Below are positions 1 to 10,000 of a DNA stretch of 64,000 nucleotides, piece after piece. Numbering within the stretch: the first letter of the stretch is position 1; each line of letters begins with the position of its first letter. The DNA is from Flagellimonas lutimaris (GTDB lineage Bacteria > Bacteroidota > Bacteroidia > Flavobacteriales > Flavobacteriaceae). Location of the stretch: assembly GCF_003581615.1 (NCBI RefSeq), contig NZ_QXFH01000069.1, forward strand, positions 160,298 to 224,297. Reading direction: 5' to 3'. Both the position numbers and the translations under genes were made by a program. The notes under the pieces were generated by a model. It was not told the origin of the DNA. It ran no database searches and saw only the letters and a program-made list of their open reading frames with translations.

Positions 1-869
1 ATGTACAGGCTGGAGTGGATTTAGTAAATCACCCAAAAGTTAAGGCTGTTGGTTTTACAGGCAGTATTGGTGGAGGAAGAGCTCTTTTTGATTTGGCTGC
101 CAAACGAGATGAACCCATACCTGTTTTTGCTGAAATGGGAAGTATAAACCCGGTGATTATGACGGCAAATGCCATATCTAATCGAGGAAGGGAACTGGCA
201 AAAACCTATGCAGGTTCCATTACTTTGGGTACAGGTCAATTTTGTACAAATCCAGGACTCTTGTTAACAGTGAAAACCGATGATACGGAGGGTTTTATTC
301 AAGAATTGGCCAAAAAAACCATTGCCATTGCCCCGCAGACTATGCTCCACCCGAACATAAAGAAAGGATATCAGAAAAAAGGCGAGGATGTCATCTCGCA
401 AGATGGCGTTGAGGTAGTTGGCGAATACAAAGGTGATTTGGAACCTAATGATGCAGCTTCAATTATTGCCAGCGTTTCAGGCGAAGCATTTTTGAAAAAC
501 CCGAAAATGCACCAAGAAGTTTTTGGACCCTTTTCAATGGTGGTTCAATGTAAGGGTGAAACGGAGCTCATTCAGATTATTGATGGTTTGGAGGGACAAT
601 TGACCGGAACACTAATCGCCGAAAAGGATGATGATTTAAATCTGGCGGAGATCGTGGAATCTCTTCAAAATAGAGTGGGAAGGATTATTTATAATGGAGT
701 GCCTACAGGTGTGGAGGTATGCCCTTCCATGCAACATGGAGGACCTTACCCGGCATCTACGGATTCTAGATTTACGGCAGTGGGGATTCATTCCATAAAA
801 CGATGGGTGAGACCTATTAGTTATCAATCCTTTCCAATGGAATTATTGCCGGATCATTTAAAAAAATAG
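1..869 (+). CDS. 2-oxoglutarate semialdehyde dehydrogenase (NADP+), 3' part only
   Basis: Aldehyde dehydrogenase superfamily enzyme that oxidises 2-oxoglutarate semialdehyde to 2-oxoglutarate, the last step of 4-hydroxyproline breakdown. The frame is open from base 3, so the gene starts outside the window; about 288 codons are visible against about 520 in the family. Visible are the nucleotide-site stretch FTGSIGGGRAL, the general-base Glu in FAEMG, and the catalytic Cys in GQFCTNPG (residues 40 and 77 counting from the GTG at base 15). The FCTNPG form is typical of this subfamily. The epimerase starts 3 nt downstream, so the two are almost certainly co-transcribed. The same activity also serves oxidative pentose pathways, but this locus encodes the isomerase route for arabinose, which favours hydroxyproline. 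Confidence 0.85.
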   Translation, partial: VQAGVDLVNHPKVKAVGFTGSIGGGRALFDLAAKRDEPIPVFAEMGSINPVIMTANAISNRGRELAKTYAGSITLGTGQFCTNPGLLLTVKTDDTEGFIQELAKKTIAIAPQTMLHPNIKKGYQKKGEDVISQDGVEVVGEYKGDLEPNDAASIIASVSGEAFLKNPKMHQEVFGPFSMVVQCKGETELIQIIDGLEGQLTGTLIAEKDDDLNLAEIVESLQNRVGRIIYNGVPTGVEVCPSMQHGGPYPASTDSRFTAVGIHSIKRWVRPISYQSFPMELLPDHLKK

Positions 870-872
870 CGA

Positions 873-1880
873 GTGGCCAGAAAAACATTTTTTTGTGTGG
901 ACGCCCATACCTGTGGAAATCCAGTTAGGGTAGTTGCTGGTGGAGGACCTAATTTGGTTGGCGAGAACATGAGCGAAAAACGTCAGCACTTTTTAAAAGA
1001 GTATGATTGGATTCGACGGGGATTGATGTTCGAACCTCGTGGTCATGATATGATGAGCGGAAGCATTTTGCTGGCACCGCACGATCCAGAAAATGATTTT
1101 GCCATTCTTTTTATTGAAACCTCAGGTTGTTTGCCCATGTGTGGTCATGGAACCATTGGTACTATTACAGTGGCGATTGAAGAAGGACTTATTGTACCGA
1201 AAACTCCGGGAAAGATTCGGATGGAGGCTCCAGCTGGATTGGTTGAAATCGAATACCAATTAACCGGTAAAAAAGTGGATTGGGTAAAACTCATCAATGT
1301 GAAATCATATTTAGCTGAAGAAAACTTGACGGTGGAATGTCCGGAATTGGGAGAAATTACTTTTGATGTGGCCTATGGTGGAAATTATTACGCCATTGTA
1401 GATCCGCAAAAGAATTTTACTGGACTTCAAGATTATTCGGCAGGTCAAATTATTCAATATTCACAAGTGGTTCGGAAATTAATCAATGATAAATATCCAG
1501 AAATGTTCATCCATCCAGAAAACCCGACCATAAGGGATGTAAGCCATATGATGTGGACAGGTGAACCTTTGGATGATTCTTCGTCCGGGAGAAATGCCGT
1601 TTTTTATGGGAAGAAGGCCATAGACCGTTCCCCCTGTGGTACGGGGACCTCTGCGCGGATGGCCCAATTGCACGCAAAAGGAAGATTAAAGAAAAACGTG
1701 CCCTATGTGCACGAAAGTATTATCGGCAGCAAGTTCGTAGGGAAAGTGGAGAAGGAAACCATTTTGGGTGGAAAACAAGCCATTGTTCCCAGTATTCAAG
1801 GGTGGGCACAAATAACGGGATATAATAATATTATAATAGACGACGATGACCCCTATGCCCATGGGTTTCAGGTGCTGTAG
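873..1880 (+). CDS. 4-hydroxyproline 2-epimerase (proline racemase family)
   Basis: Interconverts trans-4-hydroxy-L-proline and cis-4-hydroxy-D-proline, the first step of hydroxyproline catabolism. The 335-residue length fits the proline racemase family. Both catalytic cysteines are present: C90 in MCGHGTIG and C255 in DRSPCGTGTS. The related trans-3-hydroxyproline dehydratases replace one of them, so a racemase/epimerase is favoured. Start is GTG, 3 nt after the preceding stop; no better start exists in the gap. The downstream neighbour is a beta-L-arabinofuranosidase, suggesting that hydroxyproline comes from arabinosylated plant or algal wall proteins. The D-hydroxyproline oxidase and deaminase needed to complete the pathway are not in the window and are presumably upstream. 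Proline racemase itself is a less likely alternative. Confidence 0.85.
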   Translation: MARKTFFCVDAHTCGNPVRVVAGGGPNLVGENMSEKRQHFLKEYDWIRRGLMFEPRGHDMMSGSILLAPHDPENDFAILFIETSGCLPMCGHGTIGTITVAIEEGLIVPKTPGKIRMEAPAGLVEIEYQLTGKKVDWVKLINVKSYLAEENLTVECPELGEITFDVAYGGNYYAIVDPQKNFTGLQDYSAGQIIQYSQVVRKLINDKYPEMFIHPENPTIRDVSHMMWTGEPLDDSSSGRNAVFYGKKAIDRSPCGTGTSARMAQLHAKGRLKKNVPYVHESIIGSKFVGKVEKETILGGKQAIVPSIQGWAQITGYNNIIIDDDDPYAHGFQVL

Positions 1881-1937
1881 CAGTCAAAAAAATAAGTATG
1901 GGATTGTAATTGATGCCGTACTCTTGAGATAATTAGT

Positions 1938-4307
1938 ATGAAACCAATGAAAGTAATCTTTGCGGCACTATTTTTACTCCTTTGCTCCATAAACTTGGTC
2001 CAGGCACAAAGTGTGGAGGAAGAGGTGGTGAAAAAGGAAAAAACAGAAGAAGATCTTCCAAAGTTTTCCCCGAATACTCCACAATTGTACAATGAATATT
2101 TGGTTGATGTATCTGATATCGAGGTGGAGACCCATGCGGGCTTTTTGCCCAGATTGCCAAGGTATGTTGAAGGAAAGTATCGCAATGGGATCAAAGGACC
2201 AAAAGTAAGGGTGATTTGGCCTTCGCCAATAGATAATTCTAAAGCGTCAAAAGCTGGAAATTATGTAGTAACGGGTCAGGTTGCGGGTGCCAATTTTCAA
2301 CCTAAAGCGAAAGTAACGGTAATATCAAATAGGAAATCGAACACTCCCAGCCTTAACCTTGATGTATTTGGTTTGGACCAAGTTTCGCTCGATAACGATG
2401 TAGATGGGGGGCAAACTAAATTCATCAAAAATAGAGACAAGTTTATAAATGCACTCGCCAAAACCAATCCTGATTCCTTTTTATACATGTTCCGAAATGC
2501 CTTTGGGCAAAAACAACCCGAGGGAACAAAACCATTGGGCGTGTGGGACAGTCAAGAAACAAAATTAAGAGGACATGCCACGGGCCATTATTTAACCGCC
2601 ATTGCCCAAGCCTATGCCGGTGCTGCTTATAATGAGGCGTTGCAGACCAACTTTGCCAATAAAATGGACTATATGGTAGAAGTGCTGTATGAGCTTTCCC
2701 AAATGTCTGGACGTCCGGCAAATACCGGTGGTGAGCATGAAGCTGACCCGATAGCGGTTCCTTTTGGCCCGGGCAAATCAACCTATGATTCCGATTTGAG
2801 CGAGAACGGTATCCGCACCGATTATTGGAACTGGGGCGAAGGTTTTATAAGTGCCTACCCGCCGGACCAGTTTATTATGTTGGAAAAAGGAGCAACCTAT
2901 GGTACGCAGCCTACTCAGATTTGGGCTCCTTATTACACTTTGCACAAGATTTTGGCCGGTTTAATGGATGTTTATGAGGTTAGTGGTCATGAAAAAGCCC
3001 TTGATATTGCCAAAGGTATGGGTGACTGGGTGTATGCTAGATTGAGCCAATTGCCCACGGATACACTAATCAATATGTGGAACACCTATATCGCAGGAGA
3101 ATTTGGTGGTATGAATGAAGCCATGGCCCGTTTGGACAGAATTACAAACGAACCAAGATACCTTAAAGTGGCGCAATTGTTCGATAACATCAAAATGTTT
3201 TTTGGTGATGCCGAACATTCCCATGGATTGGCCAAGAATGTTGATACTTTTCGTGGATTGCATGCCAATCAGCATATTCCTCAAGTTATGGGTGCGCTTG
3301 AAATATATCGTGATTCGGAATTGCCAGAGTATTACCAAGTGGCCAATAATTTCTGGTACAAAGCAAAAAATGACTATATGTATAGCATTGGAGGTGTAGC
3401 AGGGGCAAGGAGTCCCACTAATGCGGAATGTTTTATTGGTCAACCGGCCACGTTGTACGAAAATGGATTTTCATCAGGAGGACAAAATGAGACCTGCGCC
3501 ACATACAACATGCTAAAACTCACCAAAAACTTGTTCCTTTTTGATCAACGCACGGAATTGATGGATTATTACGAGCGTGGCTTGTATAACCATATTCTTG
3601 CTTCAGTAGCTGAGGATAGTCCTGCAAACACCTATCATGTACCATTGAGGCCAGGTTCTGTTAAGCGATTTGGAAATGCCGATATGCGCGGCTTTACCTG
3701 CTGCAATGGTACTGCTTTGGAGAGTAGCACCAAACTCCAAAACTCAATATATTTCAAAAGTCAAGATAATAGTGCACTCTATGTAAACCTTTTTGTGCCC
3801 TCAACGTTAAAATGGACCGAGAAGAACATTACTGTAGAGCAAAAAACTGCTTTTCCGAAAGCAGACAATACTCAATTGATGATTAAGGGAAAGGGGAAAT
3901 TTGATTTGAACATTAGGGTGCCGCAATGGGCGACCAAAGGTTTTTTTGTGAGAGTGAACGGTAAGCCAGAAAAAGTGGAAGCTGTACCTGGCACCTATCT
4001 TACTTTAGGCCGTAAATGGAAAGATGGTGATGTGATTGATTTGGAAATGCCCCTCCAGTTCCATTTGGACCCCGTGATGGACCAACAGAATATCGCAAGC
4101 CTTTTTTATGGTCCTGTATTGTTAGTGGCACAGGAGTCCGAGATGCGAAACGGATGGCGCAAAGTAATCTTGGATGTTGAGGATATTGGGAAATCCATCC
4201 AAGGAGACCCCGAAAAATTACAATTTACTATTGATGGCGTGTTGTTTAAGCCATTCTATGAAATCTATGGCCGTCATTCAGTGTACCTGGATGTAAGCCT
4301 TGAGTAA
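1938..4307 (+). CDS. Secreted beta-L-arabinofuranosidase, GH127/GH146 type (DUF1680)
   Basis: Predicted exported glycoside hydrolase removing terminal beta-L-arabinofuranose. An N-terminal signal (about 25 residues ending QAQS) precedes an (alpha/alpha)-barrel domain. The metal/nucleophile set of this clan is visible: E518 and C520 in NETC, and C588-C589 in TCCNGT. In the characterised family member HypBA1, a Glu and three Cys bind zinc and one Cys is the nucleophile. At 789 residues it is longer than the second family member here (19755-21731), closer to GH146-like proteins. It lies 57 nt after the hydroxyproline epimerase on the same strand. Known substrates of the clan include hydroxyproline-linked beta-arabino-oligosaccharides of extensins and beta-arabinose in pectin side chains; which applies cannot be read from sequence. 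Confidence 0.85.
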   Translation: MKPMKVIFAALFLLLCSINLVQAQSVEEEVVKKEKTEEDLPKFSPNTPQLYNEYLVDVSDIEVETHAGFLPRLPRYVEGKYRNGIKGPKVRVIWPSPIDNSKASKAGNYVVTGQVAGANFQPKAKVTVISNRKSNTPSLNLDVFGLDQVSLDNDVDGGQTKFIKNRDKFINALAKTNPDSFLYMFRNAFGQKQPEGTKPLGVWDSQETKLRGHATGHYLTAIAQAYAGAAYNEALQTNFANKMDYMVEVLYELSQMSGRPANTGGEHEADPIAVPFGPGKSTYDSDLSENGIRTDYWNWGEGFISAYPPDQFIMLEKGATYGTQPTQIWAPYYTLHKILAGLMDVYEVSGHEKALDIAKGMGDWVYARLSQLPTDTLINMWNTYIAGEFGGMNEAMARLDRITNEPRYLKVAQLFDNIKMFFGDAEHSHGLAKNVDTFRGLHANQHIPQVMGALEIYRDSELPEYYQVANNFWYKAKNDYMYSIGGVAGARSPTNAECFIGQPATLYENGFSSGGQNETCATYNMLKLTKNLFLFDQRTELMDYYERGLYNHILASVAEDSPANTYHVPLRPGSVKRFGNADMRGFTCCNGTALESSTKLQNSIYFKSQDNSALYVNLFVPSTLKWTEKNITVEQKTAFPKADNTQLMIKGKGKFDLNIRVPQWATKGFFVRVNGKPEKVEAVPGTYLTLGRKWKDGDVIDLEMPLQFHLDPVMDQQNIASLFYGPVLLVAQESEMRNGWRKVILDVEDIGKSIQGDPEKLQFTIDGVLFKPFYEIYGRHSVYLDVSLE

Positions 4308-4378
4308 AATAATAACTGTCAAACCAGAAAAACTCAAAACCATTCACTGCCTTTGGGTAGTTTTAAAAACAACTGAAT

Positions 4379-6085
4379 ATGAACAAAATAGCGTTGAAGA
4401 GAATTGGGATTATTATTATACTATTAGTAGGTGCCATGGCTACTGCCCAGACGAGCAAAATGGCTGATGTAATAGATGAATTTAGAGCAGATACCAGAGG
4501 GCTGCGACACATTTACATTATGGAGGAGTCGGAAGAATACTATCAGCGGTTTTCTACATTCTATGATAGTTGGATGAATAGATTGGACGCTATGGATTTT
4601 AATTCTCTTTCTCAGCAGGAGAAAGTGGATTATATCATGTTAAAGAATTCAGTTGCAAAGGGAGATTACTTTTTAAATCAGGATTTTGAAAAGTTTAAGG
4701 AGGTTTCGGACGTTGCCAATTTTGCAAAACCAATGTTGCCATTTATCCAGCAAAGGCGAAGAGGTAAAAAACCTGATGCTAAAATGTTGGCCCAAAGGAT
4801 GCAGAATGCTTCAAAAATTCTTGACGAACAGATGGCAGCAAGAAAAGAGAAACCATTCAAGGATTGGCAAACGGCCGATAAAGCTTCATCTACTGTACTT
4901 TCATTTCAAAAGGGATTAAAGAACGCATATGAATTTTATTATAGTTATGATCCTGATTTTACTTGGTGGGTAGACCAACCGTACAAGGCTCTTGATAAAA
5001 AAATGACCGGATATGCCGAGTTTATAAAGGAGAATTATTCGCAGAACAGTATAAAGGATGATGGTAGTGGTATTGTTGGGAAACCTATAGGCAAGGAAGC
5101 TTTATTGGAAAGTTTGGCCATGGAATTTATTCCATATACTCCCGAGGACCTTATCAAAGTAGCTGAAGAGCAATTTGCATGGTGCAAAAGTGAAATGATC
5201 AAAGCTTCCCGTGAGTTGGGCTATGGTGATGATTGGAAAGCTGCACTGGAACATGTAAAGAATACCTACGTGCCTGCAGGCGAGCAACCGGAGGCCATTA
5301 TGGATCTATATACCCAATCGGTCGATTTTATTGAGGAACGTGATTTGATTACTCTTCCCGAGCTGGCCAAGGAAACTTGGGGCATGGAAATGATGAGCGC
5401 CGAGCGACAAAAGGTCAGTCCTTTTTTCTTGGGAGGTAAGGACATCATTATATCTTATCCTACCCAAGAAATGGACCACGACGATAAAATGATGAGTATG
5501 CGAGGAAATAATCCCAATTTCTCTAGGGCGACGGTTCATCATGAGCTTTTGCCTGGTCACAATTTGCAATATTTTATGACTAGCAGGCACAAACCTTACC
5601 GAAATGCTTTTTATACTCCTTTTTGGACAGAGGGTTGGTCACTATACTGGGAAATTATTCTTTGGAACAAGGAATTTCCTCAAACCCCGGAGCAAAAATT
5701 AGGAATGTTATTTTGGAGAATACATCGGTGCGCTCGAATTATTTTCTCATTAAAGTTTCATTTGGGCGAAATGACACCACAAGAATGTATCGATTTATTG
5801 GTTGATGAAGTAGGACATGAGTATGCCAATGCCGAAGCCGAGGTCAGGAGGTCTTTTACTACGAATTATCCACCCCTGTACCAATTGGCCTATATGATGG
5901 GAGGGTTACAATTTTATGCGCTAAGGCATGAGATGTTAGACAAGGGATGGACAGAAAAACAGTTCCACGACAGAGTAATGCACGAGGGGCGAATGCCCAT
6001 AGAAATGTTGCGCGCATTGTTACAAGATCTTCCCCTAAATAAAAACTATAAGACCAAGTGGAAATTTTCCACCGAGTTTAATTAA
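4379..6085 (+). CDS. DUF885 family putative metallopeptidase, exported
   Basis: A 568-residue protein with a cleavable signal (about 24 residues ending ATAQ). The C-terminal half carries the DUF885 hallmark HHELLPGHNLQ, a variant of the HExxH zinc-peptidase motif, followed by FWTEGWSLYWE with a candidate third ligand, and VGHEYANAEAEVRR. Members of this family are predicted metal-dependent peptidases, mostly untested. Placed 71 nt after the GH127 gene on the same strand and ahead of a convergent regulator, it could process peptides after arabinose is stripped from hydroxyproline-rich proteins. That role is inference from position only. Confidence 0.75.
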   Translation: MNKIALKRIGIIIILLVGAMATAQTSKMADVIDEFRADTRGLRHIYIMEESEEYYQRFSTFYDSWMNRLDAMDFNSLSQQEKVDYIMLKNSVAKGDYFLNQDFEKFKEVSDVANFAKPMLPFIQQRRRGKKPDAKMLAQRMQNASKILDEQMAARKEKPFKDWQTADKASSTVLSFQKGLKNAYEFYYSYDPDFTWWVDQPYKALDKKMTGYAEFIKENYSQNSIKDDGSGIVGKPIGKEALLESLAMEFIPYTPEDLIKVAEEQFAWCKSEMIKASRELGYGDDWKAALEHVKNTYVPAGEQPEAIMDLYTQSVDFIEERDLITLPELAKETWGMEMMSAERQKVSPFFLGGKDIIISYPTQEMDHDDKMMSMRGNNPNFSRATVHHELLPGHNLQYFMTSRHKPYRNAFYTPFWTEGWSLYWEIILWNKEFPQTPEQKLGMLFWRIHRCARIIFSLKFHLGEMTPQECIDLLVDEVGHEYANAEAEVRRSFTTNYPPLYQLAYMMGGLQFYALRHEMLDKGWTEKQFHDRVMHEGRMPIEMLRALLQDLPLNKNYKTKWKFSTEFN

Positions 6086-6131
6086 GGTAGTTTATAGAAA
6101 AACCTAAACCGAAGTAGAGGAAATTGAACAG

Positions 6132-6159
6132 CGGGTTTTATAATTTGAATATAAACCCG
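6132..6159. terminator. Bidirectional terminator between DUF885 gene and araR
   Basis: Inverted repeat with arms CGGGTTT and AAACCCG between the convergent DUF885 and araR genes. It overlaps the last codons of araR. There is no strong T-run, so termination strength is uncertain. Confidence 0.4.
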
Positions 6160-6872
6160 TCTTCCTCAACTTTTTTCTCATACTTCTCTTTGTCAAAAAT
6201 GTAGAGATAGGCTCCTTTTCGGGAAACACTCATGTCTTTTTCATCAAGTTTGACAAGAACATCCAAAGAGTTGATTTTGTTGATGAAGTTTCGCTTATCT
6301 AACTTTTTGTCCAAAATAGATTCGTATAAGTTCTGAAGCTGCCTCATAGTAAACTTTTCAGGTAACAGTTCAAAACCAATGGGTTTGGTCAGCGCTCTTC
6401 TTCTTAATCGGGCTTTTGCCTTTCGCACCATTTCATTGTGGTCAAAAATCAAGTCAGGTGCATCTTTAATATCAAACCAGTGGGCCGAGTCTATTTGTAT
6501 CCCATCAAAACGGTGGCTGTCCACATCGATTAGTGCATAATAAGCAACGGAGATAGTTCGCTGGCCAGGGTCCCTGTCAATTTTACTATAGGTATGGAGT
6601 TGTTCCAGATAAATATCGTTCAACCCGGTCAATGTTTCCAAAACACGTACGGCTGCTTCGTCCAAATCTTCATTTTTCTTAAGGAATCCACCAATAAGGG
6701 ACCATTTGCCTTTTTCTGGTTCAAAATTTCTTTTGATCAATAAGATCTTGAGGTTTTCTTTGTCGAAGCCAAAGATGATACAGTCGACAGCCAGTAAAAC
6801 CTGATCTTCCTTTTGATAATAATTTAGATGCATATTAGGGTTTTCTGACACCTTCAAGTCTTCTTCCAACAT
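6138..6872 (-). CDS. araR: AraR-type transcriptional regulator (degenerate Nudix + winged helix)
   Basis: A 244-residue protein with an N-terminal Nudix-fold sensor domain (about residues 23-150) and a C-terminal winged-helix domain (about 160-244), the architecture of NrtR-like regulators. In Bacteroidota this type controls L-arabinose genes (Bacteroides AraR). The Nudix box at residues 62-84 keeps the leading GG and the following Glu, but the three catalytic Glu of REUxEE are V77, T80 and L81. It should therefore bind rather than hydrolyse its ligand. It is divergent from susC, and two copies of a palindrome also found before the GH51 operon lie in the shared 180-bp intergenic region. The likely effector is L-arabinose, from family knowledge. 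Start is the ATG at 6872. Confidence 0.85.
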   Translation of the reverse strand: MLEEDLKVSENPNMHLNYYQKEDQVLLAVDCIIFGFDKENLKILLIKRNFEPEKGKWSLIGGFLKKNEDLDEAAVRVLETLTGLNDIYLEQLHTYSKIDRDPGQRTISVAYYALIDVDSHRFDGIQIDSAHWFDIKDAPDLIFDHNEMVRKAKARLRRRALTKPIGFELLPEKFTMRQLQNLYESILDKKLDKRNFINKINSLDVLVKLDEKDMSVSRKGAYLYIFDKEKYEKKVEEDGFIFKL

Positions 6873-6942
6873 TTTAATAAGTATATAAAATCCTAAAACA
6901 AAAATATAAACAATTATCTAATAGAGCATCCCGGAGAAATAT

Positions 6943-6965
6943 TTATAAGTGTTAAAAATACATTT
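6943..6965 (+). promoter_or_regulatory. Candidate AraR operator, copy A
   Basis: TTATAAGTGTT-N5-TACATTT, containing AAGTGT-N7-ACATTT, an imperfect palindrome. It lies 70 nt upstream of araR and 87 nt upstream of susC. Its 11-nt and 7-nt flanks are identical to copy C at 17041-17063 (opposite strand); only the five central bases differ. Confidence 0.6.
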
Positions 6966-7010
6966 TTTTAACGAAAAGTTTGCAAATCCAGTATTTGTTT
7001 TATTTCTTTA

Positions 7011-7033
7011 TATGTGTAAAATGCACACTTAAA
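7011..7033 (-). promoter_or_regulatory. Candidate AraR operator, copy B
   Basis: On the minus strand reads TTAAGTGT-N6-TACACATA, matching the AAGTGT and TACA cores of copies A and C. It ends about 20 nt before the susC start codon, a position where a bound repressor would block initiation. Confidence 0.5.
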
Positions 7034-7052
7034 ACAAAATAAACTAAACAAA

Positions 7053-10000
7053 ATGCTGAAAAACAAACAATTACAGGCGGAGAGGCTGTGGTTTCCTAAA
7101 AAACCTTGGATGCTTTTTATGTTCTCTCTCTTCCTTGGGCTGCAAATAAATGCTCAAGATGTGAAAACTGTTTCTGGTACAGTATCCGATTCTGGTACTG
7201 GAACACCAATTCCCGGTGCCAATGTTATCGTTAAAGGAACCACGAATGGTACGGTTACTGATTTTGATGGTAACTACACTATCGAGGCATCTTCTAATGA
7301 CATATTGGTATTTAGTTACGTAGGATTCAGATCTCAAGAAATTGAAGTGGGCGAACGCACCACAATCAACCTCGCCATGATTGAAGACGTATCCACACTA
7401 GATGAGGTTGTGGTGGTCGGATATGGTTCCCAAAGGAAGGAAGACCTTACAGGCGCGGTAAGTTTGGTGGATCCCGAAGAAATGACCAAACAAGCCACAA
7501 ATGATGTTACCCAAATGATGCAAGGCCGTGTTGCCGGGGTATCTATTACTTCTGATGGTCAACCGGGTGCAGCGCCAAGCGTACGCATTAGAGGTGTGGC
7601 TACTTTTGGTATAGGAGCGAGCGCAGAGCCCTTATATGTAGTTGATGGTGTTCCCATTGATGGAATTAGAGATATTAACCCTAATGATATTGAGTCTGTT
7701 CAAGTACTGAAAGATGCATCTGCCGGTGCTATTTATGGTAACAGAGCAGGTAATGGGGTAATCATAATCACTACAAAATCCGGTAAAAGGTCTCAAAAGG
7801 TGAGCTTTAGTCTTTCATCATATTTTGGAATACAAAACATAACGCAGAAACTTCCACTTCTGGATAGAGTGGGTTATCAAACCATTAATAGAGAGTTGAT
7901 AAATAACGGTGGAAATACAGTTCCAATACCTACAGGGAATGATCCCGACTCGTCCGATTTTATCGATGATATTGATACGGATTGGCAAGAAGAAGGTTAT
8001 GTTACAGGTTTTATCCAAAATCATAACTTTAATGTAACCGGTGGTACTGAGAGCACCAAATATTTTATGTCCCTGGATTATTTGGACAATGAAGGTACGC
8101 TGGTAGGGCAAGGTCCAAATTATGAGCGTTATTCTTTTAGGGTTAATTCGGAAGCAGAATTTGGTAAATTCACAGTAGGTGAAAATCTCTTTTTTGTACG
8201 TTCGGACGAGAATCCCTTATTTGACACAGCTACTATCAACTTACCTGGTGGAAGACCGACATTGGTGAATGACTTGCTTCAAGCTGCACCAACTATTCCA
8301 GTAAAGGACCCAAATCGCTTAGGTGGATTTGGTGGTGCAAATTCTGTAATACATCAATCAATAACACTTAATGTACCTGGTATAAATACATTGATTGATA
8401 ACCAATCAAAAGTAAACAGATTAAATGCTAACCTGTACTTAAGTTACGAGCCAATTGACGGGCTGGTTTTAAAATCCAGTGCATCATACAACACTACTAA
8501 TATTGAGGGTCAACTATTTGTTCCAGAATATGATTTGGGTTACTTTTTCCCGAATCCTTTGGCCCAGTTGCGTGTAGTAAATACTAGTATTGACCGATTT
8601 TTAATTGAGAACACGGCCAATTATACCAAAGAGTTCGACAAGCATAATCTATCCGTATTAGTTGGACAAACGTACCAAAAAGATAATTTTAGAGCTATTA
8701 CGACTGTGGGTGGAGGTTTAACAGAACCCTATATCTTAAACTTAGAAAATGCCACCGAATATAGTGTTTTCGATAACATCCAAGAATCGGCATTATATTC
8801 CTTTTTAGGACGTGTGAACTATTCCTTTAATGATAAATATTTTCTCACAGGAAACCTTAGATATGACGGTTCATCAAGGTTTAATCCTGATGTTCGGTAC
8901 GAAGTTTTTCCATCCGTTTCCGCGGCTTGGAAAATACACAACGAATTTGATTTACCAGACTTTATAAGAAGCCTTAAATTAAGAGGTGGTTGGGGTGAAG
9001 TTGGTAACCAAGAAATCGGAAATTATCTTTACCAAAGAACCGTAAACAGGGGTATTCCTTACCAATTCTCTGGAGGGCCAACTGTTGTGGGTGCGGCTGT
9101 AACCCAGCTTATCGATGAAGATATCAAGTGGGAAACACGAAGAACGAGTAGTGTTGGTATTGATGCTGTCTTGTTCAATGGAGGACTGGATTTTACTGCG
9201 GAATATTATAGAAATACATCCGAGGACGTTCTAGTTAATATTCCCATTCCGTTGTCAAACACGGTAGGGGCATTTAACTCTGAAATATTATCCAATGCAG
9301 GCTCAATAAGAAATTCAGGTATAGAAGTATCCGCTGTCTACAGACAGCCTATTGGTGATGATTTCTCATTTGAAATTGCTCCGAATTTTTACACGGTAAA
9401 TAACGAGATACTGGAAATTGGTGGTCAAGAATTCATTACCGGTACTGGAAGCAGAAATATTGTAGGCCGTTCATTAGGTGAGCATTATGGTTGGGTTTAT
9501 GATGGTATATTCCAAACGGCCGAGGAAGTAAGCAATTCACCTTTTCAAGCACCGGGAACGGCTCCGGGAGATATTAAATTTGCAGATATAAGCGGTCCTG
9601 ATGGAACTCCTGATGGTGTTGTTAATGATGACGACCGTACTTTCTTAGGGCAAGGATTGCCAACCTATTACTATGGTTTGAATATAACTGCTAAATATAA
9701 GAACATTGATTTCACTATTTTCGGACAGGGTAGTGGAGGAAACTTGATCAACAGTAATTTGTATCGTGGTTTAATGCCAACTACTGGATATACCAACTGG
9801 CATGAGGATATTTTAGATCGTTGGACACCTTCCAATACAAATACCGATGTACCACGTGTGGTTTTCGGAGATCCAAACAACAATCAGCGTGATTCCGATA
9901 GACCAGGATGGTTGCAGGATGGAGATTATTTTAGGATAAACACCATATCGTTGGGGTATTCATTACCTAACAACATTCTCGAGAAGATGCATATGTCCAT

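Noticed and set aside
1..1880. Oxidative (non-phosphorylating) arabinose pathway for the semialdehyde dehydrogenase
   Set aside because: The adjacent gene is a two-Cys hydroxyproline epimerase and arabinose is handled by araBDA; no dehydratase of the oxidative route is present in the window.
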